Positions 1 through 9,813 are shown, counted from the first letter of the stretch. The stretch: 64,000 nucleotides of DNA from Maritimibacter sp. (GCA_002695005.1 NZNT01000015.1:1-64000), one strand, 5' to 3'. The notes: a model not told the origin generated them from the letters alone. Made by a program: numbers and translations.

Positions 1-50
1 GCAGCGCCTCCCCCACCCGGTCGACGCGGGCGGAGGCCCGCGGCGAAATC
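1..50 (-). repeat. Intergenic GC-rich repeat, partial copy at window edge
   Basis: This stretch matches the element at 17165-17254 in the same orientation: it shares the GTCGACGCGGGC core and the GCCCGCGGCGAAATC end. It lies just beyond the 3' end of the leftward SDR gene, as the other copies lie at gene ends. The copy is cut by the window edge. Confidence 0.6.
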
Positions 51-52
51 CC

Positions 53-790
53 TCAGATCGACAGTTTCTTGAAGATCGGTTCGGGCACCGACTTGATGAT
101 TGTCATGATGATGCGCCAAAAGAACGGCGTGTAGATCACGTTCTTCTTTTTCTCGACGGCCTTGAGGATTTCGGCGGCCACGTCCGCCGGATCGGCGACG
201 AGGAACATGCCCTCGATCCCCCAGGTCATCGCGGTATCGACGAAGCCCGGTTTCACGGTGACCACATGCGCACCTGAGCGATTGAGCCGGTTGCGCAAAC
301 CCGCGAGGTAGGTGTGGAAACCCGCCTTGGCCGAGCCATAGACATAGTTGGACAGACGCCCCCGGTCCCCCGCGACCGAGCCAATGCCGACCACGGTGCC
401 GCCCGCGCGGGCTTCCATCACGGGGGCCAGCATGTGCAGGAAGCGGGCGGGGCCGATGTAGCTGTCGGTAACAGTGCCTTCGATCAGCGCGGGGTCGCTG
501 TCGACCGCCGCCTGTTCCGGCATGGAGCCGACGAAAACAGCGGCGTTGATGACGCCCTCCTGCGCTTCGGCCTTTTCGATGATCGGGCCGAAGGTTGCCG
601 GGTCGCGGGCGTCGAAGCGCACCGCTTCCGCCGCCTCGGCCCCGCGCGCGGTGAGGTCGACTGCCGCGCCCTTCAGGTCGTCCATGTCGCGGCCCGCGAG
701 AATGACGGTCGCGCCGCGTTCCGCCACGGCCCGCCCGAAAGCGCGCGCCATCGACGAGGTGGCGCCGAGGATGATCCAGGTCTCGCTCAT
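53..790 (-). CDS. SDR oxidoreductase, DprE2-like (decaprenylphosphoryl-ribose 2-epimerase partner)
   Basis: This 245-residue short-chain dehydrogenase has an N-terminal Rossmann motif (GATSSMARAF, residues 8-17) and the YxxxK active site in YVYGSAKAG near residue 155. Its start ATG overlaps the stop of the upstream FAD oxidase by 4 bp (ATGA at 787-790), so a longer upstream reading is only open frame. A DprE1-like oxidase directly upstream points to the NADH-dependent reductase that turns the 2-keto intermediate into polyprenyl-phospho-arabinose. The family assignment is firm. The DprE2 role is inferred from the pairing. Confidence 0.8.
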   Translation of the reverse strand: MSETWIILGATSSMARAFGRAVAERGATVILAGRDMDDLKGAAVDLTARGAEAAEAVRFDARDPATFGPIIEKAEAQEGVINAAVFVGSMPEQAAVDSDPALIEGTVTDSYIGPARFLHMLAPVMEARAGGTVVGIGSVAGDRGRLSNYVYGSAKAGFHTYLAGLRNRLNRSGAHVVTVKPGFVDTAMTWGIEGMFLVADPADVAAEILKAVEKKKNVIYTPFFWRIIMTIIKSVPEPIFKKLSI

Positions 791-2097
791 GTCGCGCTCC
801 TCATGTCCAGTCTGCGCACCATATCGGTGATGAGTGCGCCCTCCGGGTCCGCCTTCGCGGCTTCCGCCACCCAGTCCTGCCATTCGGGATACATCGCCTT
901 GATGGTCTCTCCGGTCGCGAGCGAATCCTTGGCGAGGTAGAGCCGCCCGCCGGCCTCCGCGCACATCTGTTCCAACGCGCCAATCAGCTTGCGCGCCTTG
1001 TCGCGGTTGGGGAAATCCACGGCCAGCGTATAGCCCTCCATCGGGAAGGACAGCATCCCGGCCCGTCCCGCGCCCATGCGTTTGAGTACTGCTAGGGGGG
1101 AGGCGAGGCCGGAGCGGGCGATCCGCTCCATCATCCCGCGCAGCGCGTCGGTCTGGTCCGGGCCGACGACGCATTGGAACTGGTGAAACCCGGCCTTGCC
1201 GTAGAGCTTGGTCATCCCGTGGACCTTGTCGAGCGGGAAGAAGAAGTCCTCCATCGGTTTGTCCGACGTGCGTCCGCCCACCGGGATGCGCCGCAGGTAG
1301 CCCGCGTTGAACCCCTTGGTGAACAGGCTGTTTGAGAACAGCCCGATATTGACCGGAACGGATTTCGGTTTGGCCCGAGAAGGCAGGTTCTGTCCGGCGA
1401 GTTCGGCTTCCTCGAGGATGCCACGCCCGAGCTTCGAGCCCTTGGCCTGCGCGTCGATCCAGCTCACCGCATAGGGCGCGGTCGAGGCCTCCAGCGCGTC
1501 GATCTGGTCGTCCCAGTCGTCGATGCGCCGCTCGGTCACGCGCATGGCGGTGCCGGGGCAGGGCTTCATCTTGATCTTCGCCGACAGGATCACGCCGGTC
1601 TGGCCGATCCCGCCCATCGTGGCGCGAAACAGCGTCTTTTGCCGGGAGGGCGAGGCGGTAACCCGTTTGCCGCCGGAGAACAGTGTCACCGACACGACAT
1701 GCTCGCCGAAACTGCCCGCGACATGGTGGTTCTTGCCGTGCACGTCATTGGCGATGGCTCCGCCGAGGGTGCAAAATCCGGTGCCGGGCACCACGGCAGG
1801 CGTCCAGCCGCGTGGCGCGAACAGGCGCATGAGTTCGCCCAGACGAATGCCGGCCTCGGCCTCGACGATGCCCGTATCGGGGTCGAAGGCGAGCACTTTG
1901 TCCATGCGGGTCATGTCGATGGCGCGACCCCCGTCGTTCAGGGGCGAGTCGCCATAGGAACGGCGGTTGCCGAAGGCAGGGGCGGGCGTGTCCTGCATGA
2001 TCCGGGCGAGGGTGGCGGCCCGTTCGGGCCGCGCGATATCGCCGGTGGCATTCAGTACACGGCCCCAGCCGGTGTATTCAGTCGTTTTCCAGAGCAT
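787..2097 (-). CDS. FAD-binding oxidoreductase, DprE1-like
   Basis: This 436-residue protein has a PCMH-type FAD-binding domain. The motif GNRRSYGDSPLN (about residues 43-54) and the segment VPGTGFCTLGGAIANDVHGKNHH (a run with the typical GGxIAxDVHGKNHH signature) are hallmarks of DprE1-type oxidases acting on decaprenylphosphoryl-ribose. The start at 2097 lies inside the end of the upstream membrane-protein gene (20-bp overlap), and the stop overlaps the next gene by 4 bp, so the three genes form one operon. The substrate lipid is inferred, since in proteobacteria the carrier would be a shorter polyprenol than in mycobacteria. Confidence 0.8.
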   Translation of the reverse strand: MLWKTTEYTGWGRVLNATGDIARPERAATLARIMQDTPAPAFGNRRSYGDSPLNDGGRAIDMTRMDKVLAFDPDTGIVEAEAGIRLGELMRLFAPRGWTPAVVPGTGFCTLGGAIANDVHGKNHHVAGSFGEHVVSVTLFSGGKRVTASPSRQKTLFRATMGGIGQTGVILSAKIKMKPCPGTAMRVTERRIDDWDDQIDALEASTAPYAVSWIDAQAKGSKLGRGILEEAELAGQNLPSRAKPKSVPVNIGLFSNSLFTKGFNAGYLRRIPVGGRTSDKPMEDFFFPLDKVHGMTKLYGKAGFHQFQCVVGPDQTDALRGMMERIARSGLASPLAVLKRMGAGRAGMLSFPMEGYTLAVDFPNRDKARKLIGALEQMCAEAGGRLYLAKDSLATGETIKAMYPEWQDWVAEAAKADPEGALITDMVRRLDMRSAT

Positions 2098-3103
2098 TCT
2101 GTCGTGCTTTCGAATGTTTCTCGGCCACGGGGAACAGGGCGAGCCCGATCCCGATAGCGAACCAAAGGGTCGTGACCCGAATGATGGCGGTGGCGGGGAG
2201 CGAGGTTTCCAGCCCCACACCTTCGAGTGTGAGGAGCGCGATCATCGCCGCCTCGGCCCCGCCCACACCGCCGGGCGCGCCGGTCAGCCCGCCTGCGAGC
2301 GAGGCGAAGACGAAGATGGCGACCGACTTGGCGATCCCGATGTCCGCGCCCATCCAGACGAGGAGCAGGTGAAAGGCGTAGCCTTCCGCGAACCAGCCCA
2401 CCAGCCCGATGACCAGTGCGAGCGCGGTCAGGCCGGGGGCCGAAAAGGTCTGAAGCGAGCGGGCGGCGCGGCGCACCTTGGCGAAGAGGCGCGGCAGGCG
2501 CCCGAGCGTGCGGTGGCCCCACGTCGCGATCTTTTCCAGCAGGACCGGGCGAGTCACCACCAGCGCGCCGATGAGCGCGAGGATGGTGACGGGAATACCG
2601 CCCGCGATTCCGGTCGTGGAAAAGGCCAGCGCGATCCCGAGGATGAGGCCCATTGCGGCGAGGTCCGAGGCACGATCGACCAGAACCAGCGGCGCGGTGC
2701 GCTCGAACGTCCAGCCCGTCTCGCGCCGGATCCAGCGCATCCGGACGAGCTCGCCCACGCGACCCGGTGTCACGCTCATGGCGAAACCGCCGAGGAAATG
2801 GAGGAAATTGGCGACGGGGCCGAGACCGAGGCCAAGGCGTGATGCGAAAAGGTGCCAGCGCAGGCCGCGCAGCAGGTAATTTACGAGAGACAGGGCGAGA
2901 AGCGCGAGGAACTGCCAGCCTGAGAGCTTGGCGAGCTGGGCGCGCGTTTCCTCCCACCCGGTCGCGGCGGCGGCGCCGATGAGGCCCGCGACGACCAGCG
3001 CGAACAGGCCCAGCAGCAGGAGCGTGTCCCGCATGCGGCGCCGGGGGCGCACGGTGTCCGTTCGTGTGGCCATAGGGGCGGAATTCGCACTCGTCATCGT
3101 CAT
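2078..3103 (-). CDS. Flippase-like integral membrane protein (LPG synthase TM-region/UPF0104 family)
   Basis: This 341-residue polytopic protein has hydrophobic segments throughout (for example residues 28-48, 62-78 and the GLVGWFAEG helix). It carries the family signatures GRVGELVRMRW and TGAPGGVGGAEAAM. This family includes YbhN and AglD-type proteins thought to move or modify lipid-linked sugars. Being first in an operon with DprE1- and DprE2-like genes, it may carry the lipid-linked pentose across the inner membrane. That function is inferred, and an internal ATG 10 codons in (MATRT) is an alternative start. Confidence 0.75.
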   Translation of the reverse strand: MTMTSANSAPMATRTDTVRPRRRMRDTLLLLGLFALVVAGLIGAAAATGWEETRAQLAKLSGWQFLALLALSLVNYLLRGLRWHLFASRLGLGLGPVANFLHFLGGFAMSVTPGRVGELVRMRWIRRETGWTFERTAPLVLVDRASDLAAMGLILGIALAFSTTGIAGGIPVTILALIGALVVTRPVLLEKIATWGHRTLGRLPRLFAKVRRAARSLQTFSAPGLTALALVIGLVGWFAEGYAFHLLLVWMGADIGIAKSVAIFVFASLAGGLTGAPGGVGGAEAAMIALLTLEGVGLETSLPATAIIRVTTLWFAIGIGLALFPVAEKHSKARQNALEND

Positions 3104-3197
3104 TGACCGCTTGGCTAGCGACAGATTGGGGCGACAATATGATGTTGTTTCGAATTTAGCGACAATTCCTGCGGTTTTCGCAGGGCACCCGCTGTCG

Positions 3198-3899
3198 CTA
3201 TTTCAACGTCAGGTATGTGTGTATCGAGAATACCACCGCACCGCTTACGGGCAGGCGCTTGAGCACCTGTCGTTCGCGCCGGTGATAGGGCCGGGGGCCG
3301 GGCGGTTCGCGCGGCTCGGCCTCGGGTTTCGGATTGTGCAGGATGTCGGTCCAATAGGGCAGGTTGTTCCAGCGCACCAGCGGCTGCTCGACGCGGACGC
3401 CGTCGAAGAGGCGCTGTACCCGGCGCGCGACCCCGTCGTCATAGACATCGACTGGCTTGTGGATCCGCGTAAGCGGGCGTCCGAGTTTTTCGGCGAGCGT
3501 CCAGCGGGAAGGAAAACAGATTGTCCCGGCGGCCAGCACATGCTCGTCCTCGCCGCGCACCATGATGGCGAAATCCTCCTGCACCATACGCCCGAGCGTG
3601 CCCAGCGGGTCGTCGTGGTCCAGCGCGATAGTGCCCCCGTCGGGCCGGGCGTAGGTGTCGCTGGTGACGCCCAGTTCCGCACAGACCGCATCCAGCAGTT
3701 CGCGCGCGGGTGCTTCCCCCTCCGGCAGGCTGCCGATCACGTCGTCGCGCCGCTCGGCGATCAGCCGGTCTTTTTCGGCCATCTGTTCGGCGAACCGCTC
3801 GTCACGGCGCAGCCAGTCGCCCGGCGCGAGGGGCCGGGTGCCCGGAAGCGGGTGGTCCGCGGCGTCCGCGGGCATGGTGTCGTGCAGGTGGCGGGTCAT
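3198..3899 (-). CDS. DUF3445 family protein (haem-dependent oxidative N-demethylase alpha-like)
   Basis: This 233-residue protein matches the DUF3445 family, typified by the alpha subunit of the haem-dependent oxidative N-demethylase. Its typical core is visible around FAIMVRGEDEHVLAAG, FPSRWTLAEKLGRPL and IHKPVDVYD. The start at 3899 (MTRHLHD) was preferred over an upstream ATG because the first dozen residues of the longer form are unlike the family. No partner demethylase subunits are adjacent, so the substrate cannot be named. Confidence 0.7.
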   Translation of the reverse strand: MTRHLHDTMPADAADHPLPGTRPLAPGDWLRRDERFAEQMAEKDRLIAERRDDVIGSLPEGEAPARELLDAVCAELGVTSDTYARPDGGTIALDHDDPLGTLGRMVQEDFAIMVRGEDEHVLAAGTICFPSRWTLAEKLGRPLTRIHKPVDVYDDGVARRVQRLFDGVRVEQPLVRWNNLPYWTDILHNPKPEAEPREPPGPRPYHRRERQVLKRLPVSGAVVFSIHTYLTLK

Positions 3900-3937
3900 C
3901 GGCGCAGGGTGACGCGACTCGCGCGCCCTTGGCAAGC

Positions 3938-4771
3938 TCAGAGGTCGAGCGACATGTGCCGGTTCACGTCCTTGTAGAGCAGGTAGCGGAATGGTTCCGG
4001 TCCGCCCGCGTAGCAGGCCTGCGGGCAGAAGGCGCGCAGCCAGATGTAATCGCCCGCCTCGACCTCGACCCAGTCCTGATTGAGCCGGTAGATGCCCTTG
4101 CCTTGCAGAATGAACAGCCCGTGCTCCATGACATGCGTTTCCATGAAGGGGATCACCGCGCCCGGCTCGAACGTGACGATGGTGACGTGCATGTCATGGC
4201 GCACGTCGAGCGGGTCGACGAAGCGGGTGGTCGCCCATTTGCCTTCGGTTCCCGGCATCGGGTGGGGGGCATGGTCGCGCTCGTTCGTGATGAAGACCTC
4301 GGGCGTGTCGATGCCCTCGACCTTGTCATACCGTTTGCGAATCCAGTGGAAGAACGCCGGTATGTCGCCCTGGTTCTCGATCGCCCAGTCGGTGCCGGGG
4401 GGCAGATATGCATAGCCGCCCGGTCCCATCCGGTAGATCTCGCCCTCGATCTTGAGCCAGAGCTCGCCCTTGGTGACGAAGAGCACCGCCTCGGCGGCCG
4501 GGTTCGTCTCGGGCGTGGCGGAGCCCCCGCCGGGCGCCACTTCGAGAACGTAATGCGAGAAGGTTTCGGAGAATCCCGTCATCGGGCGCGACAGCACCCA
4601 GACCTTGGTGTTGCCCCAAAACGGCAGCGCGATCAGCACGATGTCGGTCATCGTGGCGCGCGGAATGACGGCATAGGCGTCGGTCAGGACCGCCCGGCCC
4701 GTGTCGCCGGTCATGAGATCAGATTGCGGGGGAAGCCCCCCGGGAGGTGTAGAGTAGGTGCGCGTGGCCAT
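3938..4771 (-). CDS. allE: (S)-ureidoglycine aminohydrolase
   Basis: This 277-residue bicupin releases ammonia from ureidoglycine, a late step in purine ring catabolism. The C-terminal cupin carries the metal site signature: METHVMEHGLFILQGKG supplies Glu and two His, and FCPQACYAGGP supplies the Gln. The N-terminal cupin (FVTKGELWLKIEG) is degenerate, as usual for the family. The rest of the purine pathway lies 8 kb downstream (allA, puuE-uraD, uraH, puuD), so the pathway is split by the glp and molybdenum hydroxylase genes. Confidence 0.88.
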   Translation of the reverse strand: MATRTYSTPPGGLPPQSDLMTGDTGRAVLTDAYAVIPRATMTDIVLIALPFWGNTKVWVLSRPMTGFSETFSHYVLEVAPGGGSATPETNPAAEAVLFVTKGELWLKIEGEIYRMGPGGYAYLPPGTDWAIENQGDIPAFFHWIRKRYDKVEGIDTPEVFITNERDHAPHPMPGTEGKWATTRFVDPLDVRHDMHVTIVTFEPGAVIPFMETHVMEHGLFILQGKGIYRLNQDWVEVEAGDYIWLRAFCPQACYAGGPEPFRYLLYKDVNRHMSLDL

Positions 4772-4866
4772 GATTTCCTCGGTAACCCGACGTCTATACG
4801 CGCGGATGTGATCGTAGCCAAGGGGGCATACCTTGCAGGTGCAGCATAAGGCCTTAGGGTAGGGGC

Positions 4867-6342
4867 ATGTCTGAAACTGTCGATATTTTCGTCATAGGCG
4901 GTGGTGTGAACGGCGTCGGGATCGCGCGAGACGCGGCCGGCCGCGGCCTTCGGGTGACGCTGGCCGAGATGGGCGATCTGGCTCAGGCGACCTCGTCGGC
5001 CTCGTCCAAGCTCATCCACGGGGGCCTTCGCTACCTCGAATTCTACGAGTTCCGGCTGGTGCGCGAGAGCTTGCAGGAGCGCGAGAAGCTTCTGGCCGCG
5101 ATGCCCCATATCGCCTGGCCCATGCGCTTTGTCCTGCCGCATCATTCGGGGCTGCGCCCTGACTGGATGCTGCGCTCGGGTCTGTTTCTGTATGACCGGC
5201 TGGGCGGGCGTGGCCTGCCGGGGACCAAACGCATCAACCTGCGCTCGCATCCGGCGGGGGCGTTGCTCAAGCCGGATTTCCGCACCGGGTTCGAGTATTC
5301 CGATGCCTGGGTGGACGACGCGAGGCTCGTTGCGCTCAACGCCCGCGATTCCGAAATGCGCGGGGCGCGGATCATGACGCGGGCCAAGGTCGTCGCGACC
5401 GCACGTCATGCCTCGCACTGGGAAGTGAATGTCGAGCGGGACGGGCGGATCGAGACCCACCGCGCGCGCAAACTCGTCAATGCCGCCGGACCGTGGGCCG
5501 GGGACCTGAGCGAAAAGACAGGCGACAGCCACAAGATCCGGCTCGTGCGTGGCTCGCACATCGTTATTCCGCGGCTGCCGGGCCACAATCAGCCCTATAT
5601 CCTGCAAGGCGGGGACGGTCGCATCGTCTTCGTCATACCCTATGAAGACGATTTTACGCTGATCGGCACGACCGAGGCCGAGCATCACGGCGACCCGAAG
5701 GCGGCGGAGTGCTCGCCGGAGGAAGCGGCCTACCTCGTGGATTTCGTGAATGACTACCTCGCCACGCCGGTTTCCACCGACGACGTGGTCTGGACCTATT
5801 CCGGCGTGCGGCCCCTTATCGAGACCGAAGGTTCGGCGCGCTCGGCGAGCCGCGATTATCAGCTCGCCTATGACGACAGTGCGGCGCCCCTGCTGACTGT
5901 ACTCGGAGGCAAGCTGACCACCTTTCGCAAGCTTTCGGAGGCGGCGCTGGAGAAACTGGGCTATTCCGGCCAGTGGACCGCTCGCGCGCCACTTCCCGGC
6001 GGCACCTTCGACCGCCAGCAGAGCGTCGCGATGGTCGGGCGCTGGATGGAGCGTCATCCGTTCCTGACCGAGGCTTGGGCGCGGCGTCTCCTGCGGGCCT
6101 ACGGGACCGAGGCGGAGACGATCCTTGGCGCGTCGCAGACCGTAGAAGACCTTGGACAGGATTTTGGCGCGACCCTGACGGAAGCCGAGGTGCGCCATCT
6201 TATGCGGCATGAATTCGCGCGCACGGCCGAGGACGTGCTGTGGCGGCGCTCCAAGCTCGGGCTGCGGATGGATGCCGCCGGGATTGAGGCGCTGGAGAGC
6301 TTCATGGCAGGCCGGCGCGACGAGATCAGGGCGGCGGAATAG
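4867..6342 (+). CDS. glpD: Aerobic glycerol-3-phosphate dehydrogenase
   Basis: This 491-residue FAD-dependent flavoprotein oxidises sn-glycerol-3-phosphate to dihydroxyacetone phosphate and feeds electrons to quinone at the membrane. The N-terminus has the dinucleotide-binding motif GGGVNGVGIARDAAGRG (residues 11-27). It is followed by the family signature SSKLIHGGLRYLE, and near the C-terminus comes GGKLTTFRKLSE. The length is normal. glpK follows 68 bp downstream on the same strand, so the two enzymes probably act together in glycerol use. Confidence 0.95.
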   Translation: MSETVDIFVIGGGVNGVGIARDAAGRGLRVTLAEMGDLAQATSSASSKLIHGGLRYLEFYEFRLVRESLQEREKLLAAMPHIAWPMRFVLPHHSGLRPDWMLRSGLFLYDRLGGRGLPGTKRINLRSHPAGALLKPDFRTGFEYSDAWVDDARLVALNARDSEMRGARIMTRAKVVATARHASHWEVNVERDGRIETHRARKLVNAAGPWAGDLSEKTGDSHKIRLVRGSHIVIPRLPGHNQPYILQGGDGRIVFVIPYEDDFTLIGTTEAEHHGDPKAAECSPEEAAYLVDFVNDYLATPVSTDDVVWTYSGVRPLIETEGSARSASRDYQLAYDDSAAPLLTVLGGKLTTFRKLSEAALEKLGYSGQWTARAPLPGGTFDRQQSVAMVGRWMERHPFLTEAWARRLLRAYGTEAETILGASQTVEDLGQDFGATLTEAEVRHLMRHEFARTAEDVLWRRSKLGLRMDAAGIEALESFMAGRRDEIRAAE

Positions 6343-6410
6343 GCGACGTCTTCGGATGACATACTGCGGGGAGTCGACATGAATTCTGCCGCCGACAGGA
6401 GGGAGGACAC

Positions 6411-7877
6411 ATGACCCATATTCTCGCGCTCGATCAGGGCACGACCAGTTCCCGCGCCATCGCGTTCGATGGCGACATGGCCCCCGTGACCAGCGCCCAG
6501 CGGGAGTTCGACCAGCACTTCCCGCGCTCTGGCTGGGTCGAGCACGAACCCGAAGACATCTGGGACACGACCCTCGCCACAGCCCGCGAGGTCGCGCAAG
6601 AGGTCGGCGATATCGCCGCCATCGGGATTACCAACCAACGCGAGACCGTCGTGATCTGGGACCGCGAGACGGGCAAGGCGATCCATAAGGCGATCGTCTG
6701 GCAGGACCGGCGAACGGCGCCACTCTGCGCCACACTGCGCGACGAGGGATTCGAGGATGTAGTACGCACACGCACCGGTTTGCTGCTCGACCCCTATTTC
6801 TCAGCCACCAAGGTCAAATGGCTTCTGGACGAGGTTCAGGGCTCACGCGCGGCGGCCGAGGCTGGAAAACTCGCGTTCGGGACCGTCGACACGTTCCTCA
6901 TCTGGCGGCTGACCGAAGGGCGGGTCCATGCCACGGACGCCACGAACGCGGCGCGCACCATGCTTTACGATATCCACAAAGGGACGTGGGACACGGAGAT
7001 CTGCGACCGGCTTGGCATCCCCATGTCGATGCTGCCCGAGGTGCGCGACAGCGACGGAGATTTCGGGGAGACGACGTTGCTGGGCGGCTCCATCCCGATC
7101 CGGGGTGTGGCAGGGGATCAGCAGGCGGCCACCATCGGACAGGCCTGTTTCACGCCGGGTATGATCAAGTCCACCTATGGAACCGGGTGCTTTGCGCTGT
7201 TGAACACCGGCGCAACCGCCGTCACCTCGAAAAACCGGCTGCTCACCACCATCGCCTACCAGCTTGGCGGCAAGACGACCTACGCGCTCGAGGGCTCGAT
7301 CTTCGTTGCGGGGGCCGTCGTGCAATGGCTGCGCGACGGGCTTGGCATTCTTGGTCAGGCGTCGGACGCGGGACCATTGGCGCGCAAGGCCGATCCCGGT
7401 CAGGACGTGATCCTCGTCCCAGCCTTCACCGGGCTTGGCGCACCCTATTGGGATGCGGAATGCCGGGGCGCGGTCTATGGCCTGACCCGCAATTCCGGAC
7501 CTGCGGAGTTCGCCAAGGCCGCCCTTGAGAGCGTGGGGTTCCAGACCCGTGATCTGCTGGAGGCGATGGAGGCGGACATGGGGCAGCCGATCGAGGGAGT
7601 GCTGCGCGTCGACGGCGGCATGTCTGCTTCGCGCTTCGCGATGCAGTTCCTCGCCGACATCACGGGTGCTCCGGTGGACCGTCCGCCGGTGCTGGAGACG
7701 ACGGCGATGGGCGCCGCCTGGCTTGCGGGGCAGGCCGTCGGGCTTTACCCGGATGCCGAGACTTTCGCCAAGGGATGGTCTGCAGAGATGCGCTTTGATC
7801 CGAAGATGGACCCGGACGACCGCGCGGCACGCTACGGCGCGTGGAAGGACGCGGTCCGGCGCACCCTGTCGTCATGA
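6411..7877 (+). CDS. glpK: Glycerol kinase
   Basis: This 488-residue FGGY-family kinase makes sn-glycerol-3-phosphate from glycerol and ATP. It has the N-terminal ATP-binding signature [10 protein letters not shown], the substrate region [14 protein letters not shown], the motif [10 protein letters not shown] and the C-terminal signature [16 protein letters not shown]. It starts 7 bp after a strong ribosome-binding site (AGGAGGGAGG). It follows glpD and precedes an MFS transporter gene. No glpF or glpR is nearby. Confidence 0.96.
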   Translation: MTHILALDQGTTSSRAIAFDGDMAPVTSAQREFDQHFPRSGWVEHEPEDIWDTTLATAREVAQEVGDIAAIGITNQRETVVIWDRETGKAIHKAIVWQDRRTAPLCATLRDEGFEDVVRTRTGLLLDPYFSATKVKWLLDEVQGSRAAAEAGKLAFGTVDTFLIWRLTEGRVHATDATNAARTMLYDIHKGTWDTEICDRLGIPMSMLPEVRDSDGDFGETTLLGGSIPIRGVAGDQQAATIGQACFTPGMIKSTYGTGCFALLNTGATAVTSKNRLLTTIAYQLGGKTTYALEGSIFVAGAVVQWLRDGLGILGQASDAGPLARKADPGQDVILVPAFTGLGAPYWDAECRGAVYGLTRNSGPAEFAKAALESVGFQTRDLLEAMEADMGQPIEGVLRVDGGMSASRFAMQFLADITGAPVDRPPVLETTAMGAAWLAGQAVGLYPDAETFAKGWSAEMRFDPKMDPDDRAARYGAWKDAVRRTLSS

Positions 7878-7933
7878 CGCGCGACAGGTGCGGGGTGCCG
7901 TGATAACCACGCGGTGCAGTTGGGGGGCATGAC

Positions 7934-9142
7934 ATGACCGGAGACGAGAGCGCGCTGAAGCCATATCGCTGGGTCGTGGTCGGGGCGTCTGCGCTGATCC
8001 TCGCGCTCGCGATGGGGTCCATCGTCAATGGCATGTCCGCCTATGTCGTCCCGCTCGAGGAGACCTATGGGTGGGAACGCGGGGCGATTTCCCTGATCAA
8101 TGTCTCCGGCATCCTCGGCATGGCGCTGGGCGGTATGCTCATGGGCGCCGTGGCCGACCGGATCGGCACGCGGCCTGTCGTTCTGATCGGTGTCGTGGTC
8201 ATGGGGCTGGCCTACCTCGCCGCGTCCTTTGCCGTGGCTCTGTGGCAGTTCTACGCGCTGATGTTCATCGCAGGCGCGTTCGGGGCCGCAGGGATTTTCG
8301 CCCCGATCATGGCGCTCGTGGGCAAGTGGTTTCCCATCGGGGCTGGCCTCGCGCTCGGGATCGCGTCGGCCGGACAGGCGTTGGGGCAGGGCGGCGTGCC
8401 GTTCGGCTCGGCGCTGCTGATCAAGTCGGTCGGAATATCGGGTGCGCTCGCGATAACTGGCGGGCTGATGCTGGCACTTCTTCTGCCGCTCGCATTGCTC
8501 CTGCGGCCCGTGGCGGCCCTCGCGGCGGGCGCGCGCGTACCGGATGAGAGCGGCTATCCCCCGATCCGGCTCGTCGTGCCCACGATGTGCCTCGCCATCT
8601 TCCTGTGCTGCACCTGCATGTCGGTGCCGCTCATGCACCTCGTGCCCTATATTCAGGACTGCGGGTTCACGGTCGATCAGGCCGGTGGCGTCGTGTTCCT
8701 CATGCTCATGGTCGGCATCCTGGGGCGCGTGGCGTTCGGCAAGCTGGCCGACATCGTGGGTGCCATTCCCGCCTATATGACCGCGACCGCGTGGATGACG
8801 CTTTTGATCTACGGGTTCATGCTGATCAACGACCTGTCGGCCTTCTACCTCTACGCCCCGATCTATGGCTTTGGCTACGCGGGCGTGATGACCGGCGTGC
8901 TGACCACCATCGCGGCGAACACGCCGCCGTCGCGGCGCGGCTTCGCGATGGGTGTCGTGACGATGTTCGGCTGGTTCGGTCATGCGAACGGCGGCTATAT
9001 CGGGGGCGCGCTTTATGACCTCACGGCGGATTATGCGGTGGCCTATGGCCTTGCCGCCCTCGCCGGCGCGCTGAACCTTGTCGTCGTCGGCTGGCTCTAC
9101 TGGCGCATCCGGGGGCAGCGCGCGGCCGCGATACCCGCTTAA
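7934..9142 (+). CDS. MFS transporter, monocarboxylate/oxalate-formate antiporter type
   Basis: This 402-residue membrane protein has about twelve hydrophobic segments and the MFS loop 2-3 signature in GAVADRIGTRPVVLIG (residues 72-87). The opening segment, with an external YVVPLEETYGWERG loop, resembles the oxalate/formate and monocarboxylate branch of the family. It lies between glpK and a Tat-exported molybdenum hydroxylase. A carboxylate or heterocycle substrate is possible, but the sequence does not decide it. Confidence 0.8.
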   Translation: MTGDESALKPYRWVVVGASALILALAMGSIVNGMSAYVVPLEETYGWERGAISLINVSGILGMALGGMLMGAVADRIGTRPVVLIGVVVMGLAYLAASFAVALWQFYALMFIAGAFGAAGIFAPIMALVGKWFPIGAGLALGIASAGQALGQGGVPFGSALLIKSVGISGALAITGGLMLALLLPLALLLRPVAALAAGARVPDESGYPPIRLVVPTMCLAIFLCCTCMSVPLMHLVPYIQDCGFTVDQAGGVVFLMLMVGILGRVAFGKLADIVGAIPAYMTATAWMTLLIYGFMLINDLSAFYLYAPIYGFGYAGVMTGVLTTIAANTPPSRRGFAMGVVTMFGWFGHANGGYIGGALYDLTADYAVAYGLAALAGALNLVVVGWLYWRIRGQRAAAIPA

Positions 9143-9350
9143 CATGTATAGGAATTGCCAATTTCGTGGATCGCTTGACTGTTTTCCTTGAGAGTTTTGC
9201 GAAAGGCGCCCCAACGGTCCGGGTCGCCTAGCTTCCCCGGCACGCGAACCTGTGTCTACCCTTCGTAAGAGTCCGGGCGAATTGCGCCTGCGAGAGCTGC
9301 ACGCCGGGACTGCCAAATAGCCACGAGCCAAAGGCGTCAGGGAGGACAAC

Positions 9351-9812
9351 ATGGCGATCACACTGAAAATCAACGGCGAGGAGAAGAGTGTCGAGGCGCC
9401 GCCCGATATGCCGCTTCTCTGGGCCATCCGGGACATGCTCGGCATGACCGGGACCAAGTTCGGCTGCGGCGTAGCCTCCTGCGGTGCCTGCACGGTGCAT
9501 GTGGACGGGGAACCGACCCGCTCCTGCCAGGCGCAAGTGGGCGACCTTGAAGGGGCCGAAATCACGACGATCGAGGGTCTGAACTCCGACGTCGCGGCAG
9601 CGGTGCAATCGGCATGGGCCGATCTGGACGTCGTGCAATGCGGTTACTGCCAGTCCGGACAGATCATGTCGGCGGTGGGCCTTCTCAGCGAGAATGCCAA
9701 ACCGACCGACGAAGACATCGACAGCTACATGTGGGGCAACGTCTGCCGCTGCGCGACTTACACGCGCATCCGGGCCGCGATCCACGAAGCGTCAAAGCGG
9801 ATGGAGGCCTGA
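9351..9812 (+). CDS. Molybdenum hydroxylase small subunit, 2x[2Fe-2S] (IorA-like)
   Basis: This 153-residue iron-sulfur subunit belongs to the xanthine oxidase family. The plant-type ferredoxin cluster is bound by Cys39, Cys44, Cys47 and Cys59 (CGVASCGAC). The second cluster is bound by Cys97, Cys100, Cys132 and Cys134 (CGYC, CRC). It is followed after one base by the large catalytic subunit. The absence of a FAD subunit is typical of isoquinoline 1-oxidoreductase-type two-subunit enzymes, which pass electrons to a cytochrome or quinone. Confidence 0.9.
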   Translation: MAITLKINGEEKSVEAPPDMPLLWAIRDMLGMTGTKFGCGVASCGACTVHVDGEPTRSCQAQVGDLEGAEITTIEGLNSDVAAAVQSAWADLDVVQCGYCQSGQIMSAVGLLSENAKPTDEDIDSYMWGNVCRCATYTRIRAAIHEASKRMEA

Positions 9813-9813
9813 T

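Noticed and set aside
53-1174. Reading the SDR gene from an upstream start to give 373 residues
   Set aside because: The extra 128 residues lie inside the FAD oxidase gene in another frame and are not SDR-like. ATG 790 has a coupling overlap.
4711-6210. A 499-codon minus-strand frame antisense to glpD
   Set aside because: glpD motifs on the plus strand are complete and the antisense protein has no recognisable domain.
7832-9565. A 577-codon minus-strand frame across glpK, the MFS gene and the iron-sulfur subunit
   Set aside because: It spans three well-supported plus-strand genes, and its translation is low-complexity.
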